From Tricholomella constricta (lineage: Eukaryota > Basidiomycota > Agaricomycetes > Agaricales > Lyophyllaceae), in contig JAACJP010000019.1 in assembly GCA_013368375.1 (NCBI GenBank), positions 372,001 to 436,000 of the forward strand: 64,000 nt of DNA. Direction: 5' to 3'. Within the stretch, counting starts at the first letter, position 1. Every line of letters begins with the position of its first letter. A program made the position numbers and the translations under genes. The notes beneath the pieces are model-generated. The model made no database searches. It worked only from the letters and a program-made list of their open reading frames with translations, and was not told the DNA's origin. Below, in pieces: positions 40,963 through 51,342 of this stretch.

Positions 40963-43900
40963 CGCATCGTAATCCCCGATGGGTCGACCGCCACAGCTAC
41001 TCAGGAGATCGAGATAGCGAAGTGGGAGAAGGACGAGTGTTCGGCGAAGTCCTTGCTGACGCAGAAGATCCCTGACTCCGCGCTCATGCGCATCCACAAG
41101 AAGCCGACTGTAAAAGAACGCTGGGATGCCATCGTAGCGGAGTATACAGACAAAGGAGCTTACGCGCAGACCGAGCTTCGCACCAAGTTCCTGGAGTCCA
41201 AATGCCCTGACAAGGGCGATGTCCGCGAGTTTCTTGACGCTCTTGCTATGCAGTACGAGAAGTTAGCGACCGTCGGCGTCGAAATCAGCGACACCGACTA
41301 CCGTTCCACAATCCTATCATCCCTCCCCGTTTCCCTCTCTAACTTCGCCTCTGGGCAACTCGCTGGCGCTAGGCAGTACGCCGCTTCCAAGACGATCGCA
41401 CCCGACACCTTGATCTCGATGATCTGTGAGGAGTCCGATCGCCAGCGCGCGCAGCGAACGCGTCGCGCGCCCGTGAAGTCCAAGGACGGTGATCGCGATG
41501 AGGCGATGGCGTTCGCGCCTGGGAAGGCAAACCCCAAATGGAAGGGGAAGGAACGCGAGCGCAAGCCGCGCGGCGTGTGCTGGGACTGTGGAAGCCCCGA
41601 CCATTTCAGAGATAAATGCCCCAAGTCCTCGAAGTCGTCGACTAAGGACAAGGGGAGAGGCGGCGCAGCGAACGCCGCAATCGAATCGGATTACGAGGGC
41701 GAGGGAGCATTTGCGGCGCACAGCATCGATGGCTATACCTCCGATGAAAGCAGTCTGCCCGCGCTGCAGACCGTTTCGGACTCGTCCAGCGGATCCGATC
41801 ATGGAGACGATACCGACAGCGACGGAGACTGGTTCTCCGAGGTCTCAGAGAACGATCTCGGGGACCCCTGGTCGGATGAGGCGGAACCGGAGGGACTTGA
41901 TCGGTGGGAGCTCCACGACTATGTCGTCCTGGACTCAGAGGGCGAAGAGAACGACCAAGACCTCAATGAGTTCGTCGAGGCCTGGCGCGCCCACACCTCC
42001 CAGAACGTCGCTGCACTAGTTAGTGCGAGCGCCGAAGTCTCGTCCAACCGTTCCCCACGCAGCGAAGTCTTCGACTCTGGCTGCACTCGCCATATCTCTC
42101 CGTATCGCGACGACCTCGAGAACTTCGTGGAAATCGCGCCCAAGTCTTTCCGAGCTGCGAACAAACAGGAGTTCAAAGCCGTCGGAAAGGGGGAGCTCAC
42201 GATCGACGTACCTAACGGCGTCGACGTCACCCAGCTCAAGCTCATGGAGGTCTTGTACGCTCCTGAGGTCGGATACACCCTTGTGTCCATCGGTCGTCTC
42301 GACGATCTTGGTTTCACCGCCACCTTCGGCGATGGAAAGTGCGTTATCCGTAGCACGGAAGGCGAGACCATCGGAGCAGTGCCTAAGACAGGCGCTGGAC
42401 TATACCGTGTGGCGCATGAGATGAACTCTGCGAATGCGGCTGTGGAGAGTCTCACCTTGGACCAATTCCATCGTCGGATGGGTCACATCTCCCCAGCCAT
42501 AGCTAGGAAGCTCGTCACCGACGGCTTCGTGACTGGAGTGAGGATCGACACATCCTCCGGTGACCCCTTCTTCTGCGAGTCTTGCGTTTACGCGAAGGCC
42601 ACCAGAAAGCCCGTCTTGAAAGCTCGAGCGGGCGAGCGCACCACAGCTTTCGGTGGCGAAATCCATAGCGACCTCTGGGGGCCCGCGCCGGTCCCAACTA
42701 AGGCTGGAAGACGATACTATATCACCTTCACCGATGATCATACCCGATTCACGTACCTTCAACTCCTCCGCACGAAGGACGAAGCCTCCACCGCCTACAA
42801 GAACTATGAGGCGTGGTGTGGCGTCCAGCACGGCGCCAAGATCAAAGTCTTGCACTCCGATCGTGGTGGGGAGTATTTGGGAAAGGAGTTCATCGCGTAT
42901 TTAAAGACGCAGGGAACGGAACAGAAACTCACCGTCCACGACACCCCCCAACACAACGGCGTCGCTGAACGTCGCAACCGCGTCATCGTCGAGCGCATCC
43001 GCGCTCTCCTCCACGCCAGCGGTCTCCCCAAGATGTTATGGGGCGAATGCGCGCGCCATGTCGTGTTCTTAATGAACCGGACGTCAACCAAGGCCGTCGA
43101 AGACAAGACGCCGTACGAGGCACTCTACGGCAAGAAGCCCGACTTGAGGGATGTCCAGGAATGGGGAGAGAAGGTTTGGGTGAGGATAGAGGGCGGAGAT
43201 AAACTGGGAGGACGAGTACGTGAGGGGCGATGGCTCGGAATGGTCGAAGGGAGCAACGGATGCCGGGTATACTGGCCGGATAAACGAAGCGTCACCACGG
43301 AGCGCAACGTCTATTTCGACAAGACAAGCGCATCGGCTTCTCGTCTCGAGGGGGAGGATTGGGAGTTTATCGAAACGAAAACCGATGCACCTCCCGCAGC
43401 CGTTCCCGGCCCCGCTCCCCCCACAGTAAATCCCATTATCCCCACCGTTCCCAACACTCCGGCACCCCCACCTCCAACTCCAGAGATCCCTGAATCCAGC
43501 GACGACGAGCCCGAAGAAGCCCCCATCAGAAGTCGTCGCGATCGCAAACCGAGTCAGCGCATCCAAGATATTATCGATGGAAAGGGCGTCAACTCGACGC
43601 GCCCCTCCGATCCCAAGCTAGCCCGAGGTATCCAGGTCCCACCTCCCGTTGAGGAAGAACCGATTGAAGTACTTGAGGGGGAGGGACTGGCGGATTACAT
43701 CATGTCCGCCGAAGATCTCGAAGAGTACGCGCTGCTGGCCGCGATTAGCAAGGCGGAGGCTTTGGAGCCGCGATCCCTGGCTGAGGCAATGAGACGCCCA
43801 GATTGGCCGCTTTGGGAGAAGGCAATTCAGGAGGAGTTAGCAGTTCTACGGGAGGCCGAAACTTGGGAACTCACCACGGCGCCGACCAACGCAAATATCG

Positions 43901-44173
43901 TCGGTTCAAAGTGGGTCTTCCGAGCGAAGAAGGACGCGGCAGGGAACGTCATCCGCTACAAAGCGCGCCTCGTCGCGCAGGGATTTTCCCAAGTACCCGG
44001 AGTCGATTATTTTGATACTTACGCACCTGTCGCCAAACTCGCCTCCATTCGACTTGTCCTCGCCATGGCCGCCGCCGCCGACATGGAACTCCACCAAATC
44101 GACATCAAAGGAGCGTATCTGAATGGAGTACTCACCTCAAACGAGGTCATCTACATGAAGCAACCTCCAGGCT
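40963..44173 (+). pseudogene. Copia Gag-Pol polyprotein, middle block (Gag to RT start)
   Basis: An uninterrupted frame of 1070 codons: Gag (IPDSALMRIHKKPTVKERWD), zinc knuckle C-x2-C-x4-H-x4-C (CWDCGSPDHFRDKC), protease DSGC in VFDSGCTRHISPY, integrase zinc domain (HRRMGH ... CESCVYAK), integrase core with Asp in IHSDLWGP, Asp in LHSDRGGEYLG and Glu in HNGVAERRNR, a Pro/Ser linker, and the RT N-terminus (WVFRAKKDAAGNVIRYKARL, VDYFDTYAPVAKLASIRLVL, HQIDIKGAYLNG) to MKQPPG. The chromovirus is inserted one base into the next codon (44173). No stop or shift is present, so only the insertions disable it. The frame extends a few codons upstream into the CTGTCA insertion. Confidence 0.92.
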
Positions 44174-44395
44174 TGTAACGGGGTTACAGAGTTTGGGGAC
44201 CTTGCTGTGCACGCTAGACGTAAGCTTGACAAGTCTGTCGATTGCTACGTATAGGTGTACAAGGTCTACTATTTAATTATGTAATGTAAAGGATTAAATA
44301 GGCAACACCGGAAGGTGTTGCCAAACAATAGCATAATCGTGTCGATAAGATACGATTAGATCAGATTAGTCGATAAGATAGTAAGCGCCCTTACA
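44174..44395 (-). repeat. 3' LTR of the nested chromovirus
   Basis: 222 bp; matches 54534-54755 with one base difference. Contains the inverted pair CAACACCGGAAGGTGTTG, a short hairpin, and repeated CGATAAGATA words. Confidence 0.93.
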
Positions 44396-44770
44396 TACCC
44401 CCCTTTAAGATCGCTAGTAGCGATCTTCACCAGGGAGTAATGCAATAAGTAATAATAAATTAAGGCAAGAGGGAGGGTGTAGGTCCCGGCGACCTACACC
44501 CAATATCGCCTGCACAGAAATACGTATTACTGGTACGTATTCATAACCGAATACATAGTGGAGACAATAGTTCCACTACACGGCCTCCAAGTGCCGCTCG
44601 AGGTGGCCTGGGATTGAGGACATCCGGTGTTGCGTATATTTGAGTACGCGACCTGCGGTTTGCTCCTCGGGAGTAAGGTGGTCTACACCTGACAATGGCG
44701 GTCGTCCCGACGATACCTCCTGCGTGTCGAGGTCGGTTCGTTGACGGGGGGATTAAGTTGTCTCCCCGAC

Positions 44771-46579
44771 CTATGACTCCATCACTGTGTCGGGGTCGGT
44801 GGGGTTGGATTCCACCGGACCCTGGCTAGTGGTAATCACTGCCAGTGATAGAGGCCCTGTGAGGGCCGACACGGGGTCCACTTGGGTTTCGGTAGCTCCT
44901 ATTGGAGCTGCCACGACTGTGGAGGGTGTCGCGGGGGCAGGTGTGAGTGCCGCCGGGTCCGCCATTTCGATGTTGGTAGGCGTCGATCCCGATGGAGCGG
45001 GAGTGTGCAGGTCCGGAGGGGGAAACTCCCCTCTCCGAACACGGAGTTCTCGGAAATGTGGGTCTTCACCCACAAACATCCATTCCACGCTGGATAAACA
45101 ATCCAGCCCCTCGTTCTGAAACTCCAAGCGCATTAACGTTTGAATGCGCGTGATGTCGTCGGTGGTGGGATGGTACCACCCGTCCCATTCCGGAATGGCG
45201 GGTGGCACGCCCAATTGATCGAGTCGACGAACGCGATCGTCGTCAACATTGTGGAACAGGTCCTTATGAGGACCTGCAGTAGAGTAGTTATGGTCTAAAT
45301 AGTGTAGACCATAAGTATAGCTGTGGTTTATCCAACTAATTGGAATACCACTGTTAATAAGGTGTTGTAGGACACCTTGTTCCGTCAACCGCCCTTCGGG
45401 AGCGGTAGGTTGGATCCGAGGGATAATAACCTCGGGTCCGGTAATCGGCGTGAACGGCCGATCAGGGTTGGCCTCGTTATGGGCCGCCACCGCTTCTGCA
45501 TAGAAGTATGGCCGTGCGGTGATGGTTGCGAAAATTCGCATAAACCATGCCCGCATACTATGAGTTACTGGCGACAATACGTTCGCCAGTAAGTAGCCCC
45601 AGGTCCCGCGACGATGAACGCGGAACCGGTAGTCCATTACGATACCTCCATATTGGTTCTTAGAACCAATACGCCCATGGTGAATCATATGTCGACACCA
45701 ATGTTCGACATCCAATGCATGAGCTGGGCCGGGTTGGGGGAGACCAGCTCCTCGTGTCGGCTTGTCATGCCGATATTCGAATGCTTTACCCGGCCGTCTA
45801 ATGACCGGGGCATTCCAGATGGGTGACCGTTCACTGAACGGTCGTGAGACGCTGCGGAATTCGTCCATGGCTGCACGAGCCATGGCTCGGTCGCGCAAGT
45901 GAGGCGCGACCGATAGGGTGATCCGACGGAATTCTCTGAAGAGCATAAAGGCCTCGGCCCGCTCTTCATCCCTCACCCCATGGCGTCGGTTATTGATCAG
46001 CTCATAGAGCTGATCAACTTCACGGGGGTTCATTGGGAACCCACGTGGTGCGACGGCATACAGCCGTCCATCTGAGGGACGGGAGTTTTGTCCCGTCCCT
46101 AGCTCGCTCTCTGAGACGCGAGCTGCTGTGCCTAGCGCAAAGGCACGATTCTGGGCGGACGACACATATACCGTCCGCGACACCATATCCCAGAAGCGGT
46201 TGTCCCGCTCGTGGCGGCCGTTGATAAAGACCACCCCAAGCTCTTCAGGGATCCGTCCCGGCGCCTCCTTCTCAGCTTTGCGAGCCATATTCTCGCGATG
46301 CTGCTTTTGCCCGGCAGCCTTCTTCTTGCTGACGGGTTTCTCGTCGTCGGAGGACTCGCCGTAGTCCGACTCGTCCATAAATTCGGCGTACGGGTCAGAC
46401 GCCTTTTGTTTGCCTTTGCCCTTTGGCGGAGGCGATGGGGGCTGCACCATCGTAGTGGGAGGTGCAGGCGATGGTGCCGGCAAGGTATACTTGCCAACAG
46501 GTTCCTTCTTTTGGGAACCTCTCTCCGGGTTCCGTACCCGGCTTTCTCCCGGTGTCGGTAGTGGGTCCATCGTACGCAT
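44771..46579 (-). CDS. Chromovirus env-position ORF 2, unknown function
   Basis: About 602 residues, in sense with pol and located between the chromodomain and the 3' LTR, the place where env or accessory genes sit. ATG 46579 (MRTMDP) follows a TAA in its own frame at about 46591. The N-terminus is Pro/Ser/Lys-rich with acidic stretches; the main part is ordered: NRFWDMVSRTVYVSSAQNRA, RGFPMNPREVDQLYELINNR, RAEAFMLFREFRRITLSV, DVEHWCRHMIHHGRIGSKN, YRFRVHRRGTWGYLLANVL, HYLDHNYSTAG; the tail is Pro/Thr-rich. No transmembrane segment or signal peptide is evident, so it is not a typical envelope protein. Proteins of this look occur as hypothetical genes in agaricomycete genomes; function unknown. 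It overlaps ORF 1 by about 185 bp and is in the +1 frame relative to it. Confidence 0.7.
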   Translation of the reverse strand: MRTMDPLPTPGESRVRNPERGSQKKEPVGKYTLPAPSPAPPTTMVQPPSPPPKGKGKQKASDPYAEFMDESDYGESSDDEKPVSKKKAAGQKQHRENMARKAEKEAPGRIPEELGVVFINGRHERDNRFWDMVSRTVYVSSAQNRAFALGTAARVSESELGTGQNSRPSDGRLYAVAPRGFPMNPREVDQLYELINNRRHGVRDEERAEAFMLFREFRRITLSVAPHLRDRAMARAAMDEFRSVSRPFSERSPIWNAPVIRRPGKAFEYRHDKPTRGAGLPQPGPAHALDVEHWCRHMIHHGRIGSKNQYGGIVMDYRFRVHRRGTWGYLLANVLSPVTHSMRAWFMRIFATITARPYFYAEAVAAHNEANPDRPFTPITGPEVIIPRIQPTAPEGRLTEQGVLQHLINSGIPISWINHSYTYGLHYLDHNYSTAGPHKDLFHNVDDDRVRRLDQLGVPPAIPEWDGWYHPTTDDITRIQTLMRLEFQNEGLDCLSSVEWMFVGEDPHFRELRVRRGEFPPPDLHTPAPSGSTPTNIEMADPAALTPAPATPSTVVAAPIGATETQVDPVSALTGPLSLAVITTSQGPVESNPTDPDTVMES

Positions 46580-47327
46580 CAAGCAGCTGGGTTACAACCA
46601 GCTGCGCCATCCCATCGTCCAAGAAATCACAAAACTCGCGGTGAATACCCGCGTCTTCCAATCGGTCCAAGATAGACGAAAGGAGACCATCATCTGCGAA
46701 TGGTCTCCTCGAACTTGACGCAGACGACGCTGCGCGATCGTCTGCCGGCCTCCGCGAACTCGACGCAAACGAACCTCTTTGTTCGTCTGCATATGGCGCG
46801 GCATATTGCCGCGCCGGTTCGCTGCGCGCCACTTGCGCCGGTGGAGTAGGTGTTTTTTGACGACTTTGGTCGTCCACCTCCATTTTCTCTGACTCGTTGT
46901 ACCGCGTATTTTGCGGTACGATTGGGGCGGGCATTTGGGGGTACCACGTCGGTGGTGGGTACCCCATGAAGCTCTGCATTGATGGCATATGTTGATATGC
47001 CATCGACGGTGGGTAGAACCCACCCGTCTGTGGTTGTTGCCCCTGCTGGGGCGGTTGGCTCATGTGGCCAACCATAGGGTATAGTTGTTGCCCCTGATGG
47101 GGCGGTTGCCCCTGGTGGGGCAGTTGGCTCATGTGGCCAACCGATGGGTATTGAAATGTTTGGGGCTGCACGCCCATATAGGTTGGGGGCGGGGGCGCGC
47201 TTTCCGCGCGTCCCTGCACCTCCTCCCCTTTTGGACTCGATCCCGAGGCCATATTTTGATAGTCGGTGCGGCTGTCGCCGCCCCGAGTCGCGTCGTTGCT
47301 TGAATTTGCTCCTGCGGTTGGGTACAT
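46395..47327 (-). CDS. Chromovirus env-position ORF 1, unknown function
   Basis: Starts at ATG 47327 (MYPTAGANSSND) and is open to 46395. It is rich in Pro, Gln, Tyr and Met with repeats of the kind VGHMSQxPxQGQ (three tandem units near 47040-47150), followed by Arg/Ser/Asp-rich segments (SSSRRPADDRAAS, SSSRRPFADDGL) and a helical part LSSILDRLEDAGIHREFCDF. The last ~60 codons overlap ORF 2 and lose protein-like composition, so translation probably passes to ORF 2 by a +1 shift, by splicing, or ORF 2 is started separately. It begins about 125 bp after the pol stop. Function unknown; the Gln/Tyr-rich repeats suggest a self-associating or disordered protein. Confidence 0.6.
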   Translation of the reverse strand: MYPTAGANSSNDATRGGDSRTDYQNMASGSSPKGEEVQGRAESAPPPPTYMGVQPQTFQYPSVGHMSQLPHQGQPPHQGQQLYPMVGHMSQPPQQGQQPQTGGFYPPSMAYQHMPSMQSFMGYPPPTWYPQMPAPIVPQNTRYNESEKMEVDDQSRQKTPTPPAQVARSEPARQYAAPYADEQRGSFASSSRRPADDRAASSASSSRRPFADDGLLSSILDRLEDAGIHREFCDFLDDGMAQLVVTQLLDAYDGPTTDTGRKPGTEPGERFPKEGTCWQVYLAGTIACTSHYDGAAPIASAKGQRQTKGV

Positions 47328-47454
47328 GTTGTGGTTGTTGAGAGGGTTGAAAATCGGTTGCGCGTCTAGCGCCAAACATATTTAACCTTCTGTCATAACT
47401 TTTGATGGTTATGTAATTTTCCTGATCGCCGTGGTCACATGACCGCGCCACATT

Positions 47455-50400
47455 CTAGGTTCGTCGCGGTAATCTCGACGCGCTCTTCACCCCTTGTAGT
47501 TCCAAGTAGCGATCCAGTGCCGCTAACTTGTTACAATTGGTGTGCGGTTCCCAGGTGGTGTCTCCCAGGCTCCACCTAACCTGATATTCCACAGTATTAT
47601 TTTGGGTCCATCTATGGCCCAAAATGTCTTCTACAAACCATTCGTGATTATCCGGCGCCCCAAAATCGTAGGGCTCCGGATGAGTTCTATTAGGGAACAT
47701 TGTATCATTCGTTGCGTAGTATGGGCGCAACATCGATATATGAAATGTTGGATGTATCCGGCGCTCCATGAGTGCCGTAGGTAATTCCAACGTATAGTTC
47801 GACGTGTCTGGCATGGCCTTCAGCACTTTGTAGGGCCCGACGAATTTTGGGCACAATTTACGGGCGCGTCCCTTGGGGAGGTTCAAGTTCTTGGTGGATA
47901 AATACACCAAGTCTCCCCCCTTTATTTCTGGACCAGCGGATCGGCGCCTGTTTGCCTCGCGCGTTTGAAATACGCGCGCTTCGATTATAGCGTCATGCGC
48001 CTCCGCTATATTCTGCAATGCGCGTTCCGCATACTCTCGAATTCCCTTCGGTATTACGCTGTCTGAGCGTATCTCTTTCAACATGGACGGCATGTATCCA
48101 TTATTCAGCTCAAATGGAGCGAACTTGGTAGTAGCCGATACGCTCGCATTTATCGCGAACTCAGCCATGGGTATACAATCTACCAAATCCTTTTGGTCAT
48201 GCCTCACAACGGCACGAAATATCTGGCCAATACTACGATTGGCTCGCTCCGTTTGTCCATCCGTCTGAGGATGGAACGATGTCGACATTAGGAGCTTAGC
48301 TCCTAATAACTTATGTAGTTCGCGCCACCAGCGTGACGTAAACTTAGAGTCTCGATCGCTTACGATCGAGCTTGGCAGGCCATGGAGCCTGACGATCTCC
48401 CGTAAGTATACCCATGATAATTGGGCGGCTGTCATCGTCGTATGTATGGGTATCATATGCACCATACTCGTCATACGACAAATTACTACCCATAGGTAAT
48501 TATATCCCTTTGATTCTGGAAATGGACCGATAAAGTCCATTCCGATAGAATCCCAAGGCTTAGTTGGTACTGGCAGGGAGTGTAGTTTCCCTGACGGTTT
48601 TTGAGTCGACGTCTTGATCTGCTGGCAGTACTCGCACGTTTTACAAAACGTACGCACGGTCGTGGCTAGTGATGGCCACCAATACCATCGTCGAATATAT
48701 TCAGTAGTCCGTTCGGCACCGAAATGGCCCATAGTTTTATGGGCTTGCTCAATAATTGTGGTGATGAGCTCGGGTTCTCGCAGTATACATAGAACGCTAT
48801 CATTTATAGCGTTCGTGGTCCAAATGAGATTGTCTTTCGTGGTGAACGTACGAAAGTCCATGGGGTTAGCGAGAATAACTGAAAATAGTTTATCCTTTGG
48901 GTATCCAAGGATAACGTCGTGACGGATCTTTTCATCCGTTTTGTCTGGGGGAGGAGAAACTGTGTCCCTCCCGAGAACAATATCTCCGACCGTACGTTCC
49001 CGTTCGGTTGGACTCATGCTTTTCTGCCCGGAGGCGGTACTTGGTGCCGCAGCTTCCATTATCTGAGCCTCGACATCTCGATCCTCCTGGCGTTCTTGAA
49101 GACGCTTGCTTCGACGTATTTCTACGTCTTTCATCGCTCGAATCTCAACTACTTTTTCCACGATTTCATGGTATCGTGGTACTGGTAGATCTTCACCAGT
49201 AGAATCGATTCTAGCATCAGCAGCTACGAAGTCGTGGACGTCGTAACGATCTTGATGGTTATCGCTCTCGAAGTATCGCGATAGACAGTCGGCGACTTTG
49301 TTCAGTTTGCCTTTCACATAGGTTATGTCGAAGTTAAATCGCGACATGTATTCCATCCATCGACGCTGCCTAGGTGATAAATTCACCTGGGTCTTAAAGA
49401 ATTCGAGGGCTTTATGGTCGGTAATGATGTGGATTTTATAGCCCACAAGTTTATCCTCCCACTTAAGTAACGCTTCGAGAATAGCTAAGGTCTCGAGTTC
49501 ATGCACAGCATAATTCTGCTGTGCATTAGTGAATTTTTTGGACATGAATCCAGCCGGCTGGGCTTGGATCCATGTAGGTCCTTGTCCATACATCGCACCG
49601 ACGCCTGACTTGGAGGCGTCACATATAATCCAAATTGGTTCGTCTGTCTTCGGTTGAATAGGCCGAATAATTGGCGTCGTGCAACATATATGCTTTATCA
49701 TTTCAAAGCATCGTTGATGAATTGGTCTCCAATAGAATGGCGACCCATTCTCGGTCATCGCCATTAGTGGCCCAGTGTACGCGGATATATCTGGGAGGGA
49801 TTGACCCAGATAATTAACCAGTCCAACGAATCGCTGTATATCGTTGTAATTCCGTGGAACCCTCCAATCGCGAATCCGTGCCAATTTATCGGCGTCAGGG
49901 TGAATTCCTTGGTCGTCGATTATATGACCAAGGCAATCGACGCGATCCGAATATAGTTCGCATTTCTTCCACTTCAAATAAAGGGACTGTTCGCGTAATC
50001 GTTCGAACACTACTCGAAGATGATCTTCATGTTCTTCGATGGAGTTCGAAAATATGAATATGTCGTCCAAGTATACATGCATAAATTTCCCAATGACGTC
50101 CCGAAAAATTGACGTCATTAATCGTTGAAATGTTGCGGGGGCGTTACAGTCCCCGATCTGCATTATGTTGCTAACGTACGTTCCCGCTATCGTTGCAAAG
50201 GCGGTCTTGTGTACGTCCTTCTCGAGGATGCGTACTTGTTCGTACGCATCCGTTAAGTCAATCTTTGATCGTATCTTCCCTCTGGCAACATCCTCGCGAA
50301 TGATTTCTTGGTCTGGCAAGGGCGTAACGTCCTTGATCGTATTGTCGTTACGCTGCCGTGCGTCCAAGGGTGTTCTCAGGGAGCCGTCTTTTTTCGGGAT

Positions 50401-51339
50401 GCATAGCAGCGGCGCTGCTTGCTTTACCGAACGAGGCTCCCACCATTTAGAATCTGTATACCGATTGACCTTCGCGTAGAATTCCTCGCGAAGGGACATT
50501 GGGCACCTCGGCGCGTGGTACTGGTACTGTTTCTCATCGTCGACGAGAGTAATCTCGTGATTGACTTCCCGCCAGGGTGGTAGCTGTTGTTTCGTACCAC
50601 CCACCATATCTTCGAATTCGTCATGCCATTGCTGTCGAAGTCGTGGATAATCTTCCGCGGTAAGGCCTCCATTGGGTGCCTTACCTTTTCCGTTCACCGT
50701 TCTTGCAGCGCGAATGTGCGCTGTGTCTTTATTGCTGGGTTTAACATCAAACCTAGCTCGTAGTTTTACGAGAGCAAAGTCACTCTCATCCTTCACTGGT
50801 AACCGATACAACGGCCGTTTAGCCCGTTGTATATTCACCGGGAAATTCATTTCCGTTGGCTCCGATACTTCCTCAGGCCGTGGATTTCGGTACGCTTGTC
50901 CTCGCGTGCCTACATTTCTTCCTTCGTGAGCCCGCATTGACGCTATTACTGCGTTCCATTCTTGCGGCATCCGTGGGTCGAACATCCACTCATATTGTGG
51001 ATGTGGGTTTGGTCTATCCCATAATGATCGATTACTCGCATTCGTATACGGCTCTGATTCCGTATCCTTCTCGGCCCCGCTCGTCTTACGCGCTTCATTA
51101 TCGCGCTGGCGTTCTTCGCATGGCTCGTGAGTCCGTGCTCGTTCGTTCGAAGGCTCGTGTTGTGCCTTCTGCTGTTGTCGTTGGGGTTTTCTCTTCTTCG
51201 GAGGTGGCTTATCCCCCTCCTTAAGAGTTTCTTGAAACTCTTCATCGGATAATAGAAGTGCTGGGTGATCCTTTGGTAGGCTGTTTATCGGCCTACCCTC
51301 GTTATCAGGATCATCATCATCTTCTACTGTGACTTTTAG
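47455..51339 (-). CDS. Chromovirus Pol: RT, RNase H, integrase, chromodomain (read in frame after UGA)
   Basis: Same frame as Gag-protease, starting right after UGA 51340-51342. After a charged linker (about 120 residues) come RT blocks (LCIPKKDGSLRTPLDARQRN, KTAFATIAGTYVSNIMQIGD, catalytic YLDD in HVYLDDIFIFSNS), RNase H (Asp in WIICDASKSGVGAMYG, Glu in YAVHELETLAI, Asp in IITDHKALEFF), integrase zinc domain (HKTMGHFG ... CKTCEYCQQ), the core with Asp in IGMDFIGPFPES, Asp in VSDRDSKFTSRW and Glu in QTDGQTERANRS, and a C-terminal chromodomain (EDILGHRWTQNNTVEYQVRW, TTWEPHTNCNKL). The chromodomain may steer integration to heterochromatin. No internal start is well placed for the RT frame (first ATG at about 50985), which supports expression as a Gag-Pol fusion by readthrough. 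Confidence 0.92.
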   Translation of the reverse strand, partial: LKVTVEDDDDPDNEGRPINSLPKDHPALLLSDEEFQETLKEGDKPPPKKRKPQRQQQKAQHEPSNERARTHEPCEERQRDNEARKTSGAEKDTESEPYTNASNRSLWDRPNPHPQYEWMFDPRMPQEWNAVIASMRAHEGRNVGTRGQAYRNPRPEEVSEPTEMNFPVNIQRAKRPLYRLPVKDESDFALVKLRARFDVKPSNKDTAHIRAARTVNGKGKAPNGGLTAEDYPRLRQQWHDEFEDMVGGTKQQLPPWREVNHEITLVDDEKQYQYHAPRCPMSLREEFYAKVNRYTDSKWWEPRSVKQAAPLLCIPKKDGSLRTPLDARQRNDNTIKDVTPLPDQEIIREDVARGKIRSKIDLTDAYEQVRILEKDVHKTAFATIAGTYVSNIMQIGDCNAPATFQRLMTSIFRDVIGKFMHVYLDDIFIFSNSIEEHEDHLRVVFERLREQSLYLKWKKCELYSDRVDCLGHIIDDQGIHPDADKLARIRDWRVPRNYNDIQRFVGLVNYLGQSLPDISAYTGPLMAMTENGSPFYWRPIHQRCFEMIKHICCTTPIIRPIQPKTDEPIWIICDASKSGVGAMYGQGPTWIQAQPAGFMSKKFTNAQQNYAVHELETLAILEALLKWEDKLVGYKIHIITDHKALEFFKTQVNLSPRQRRWMEYMSRFNFDITYVKGKLNKVADCLSRYFESDNHQDRYDVHDFVAADARIDSTGEDLPVPRYHEIVEKVVEIRAMKDVEIRRSKRLQERQEDRDVEAQIMEAAAPSTASGQKSMSPTERERTVGDIVLGRDTVSPPPDKTDEKIRHDVILGYPKDKLFSVILANPMDFRTFTTKDNLIWTTNAINDSVLCILREPELITTIIEQAHKTMGHFGAERTTEYIRRWYWWPSLATTVRTFCKTCEYCQQIKTSTQKPSGKLHSLPVPTKPWDSIGMDFIGPFPESKGYNYLWVVICRMTSMVHMIPIHTTMTAAQLSWVYLREIVRLHGLPSSIVSDRDSKFTSRWWRELHKLLGAKLLMSTSFHPQTDGQTERANRSIGQIFRAVVRHDQKDLVDCIPMAEFAINASVSATTKFAPFELNNGYMPSMLKEIRSDSVIPKGIREYAERALQNIAEAHDAIIEARVFQTREANRRRSAGPEIKGGDLVYLSTKNLNLPKGRARKLCPKFVGPYKVLKAMPDTSNYTLELPTALMERRIHPTFHISMLRPYYATNDTMFPNRTHPEPYDFGAPDNHEWFVEDILGHRWTQNNTVEYQVRWSLGDTTWEPHTNCNKLAALDRYLELQGVKSASRLPRRT

Positions 51340-51342
51340 TCA
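51337..51342 (-). promoter_or_regulatory. UGA-CUA stop-codon readthrough site between Gag-protease and Pol
   Basis: Sense sequence GAA UGA CUA AAA. The single UGA is the only stop in about 2,320 codons (54426 to 47455) in this frame. UGA followed by CUA is an established high-readthrough context (alphavirus polyproteins, several animal mRNAs, and peroxisomal isoforms of fungal glycolytic enzymes). Use of it here is inferred from frame continuity and context. Confidence 0.7.

Noticed and set aside
44787..45119. Plus-strand frames inside chromovirus ORF 2 region
   Set aside because: Shadows of the long minus-strand ORF.
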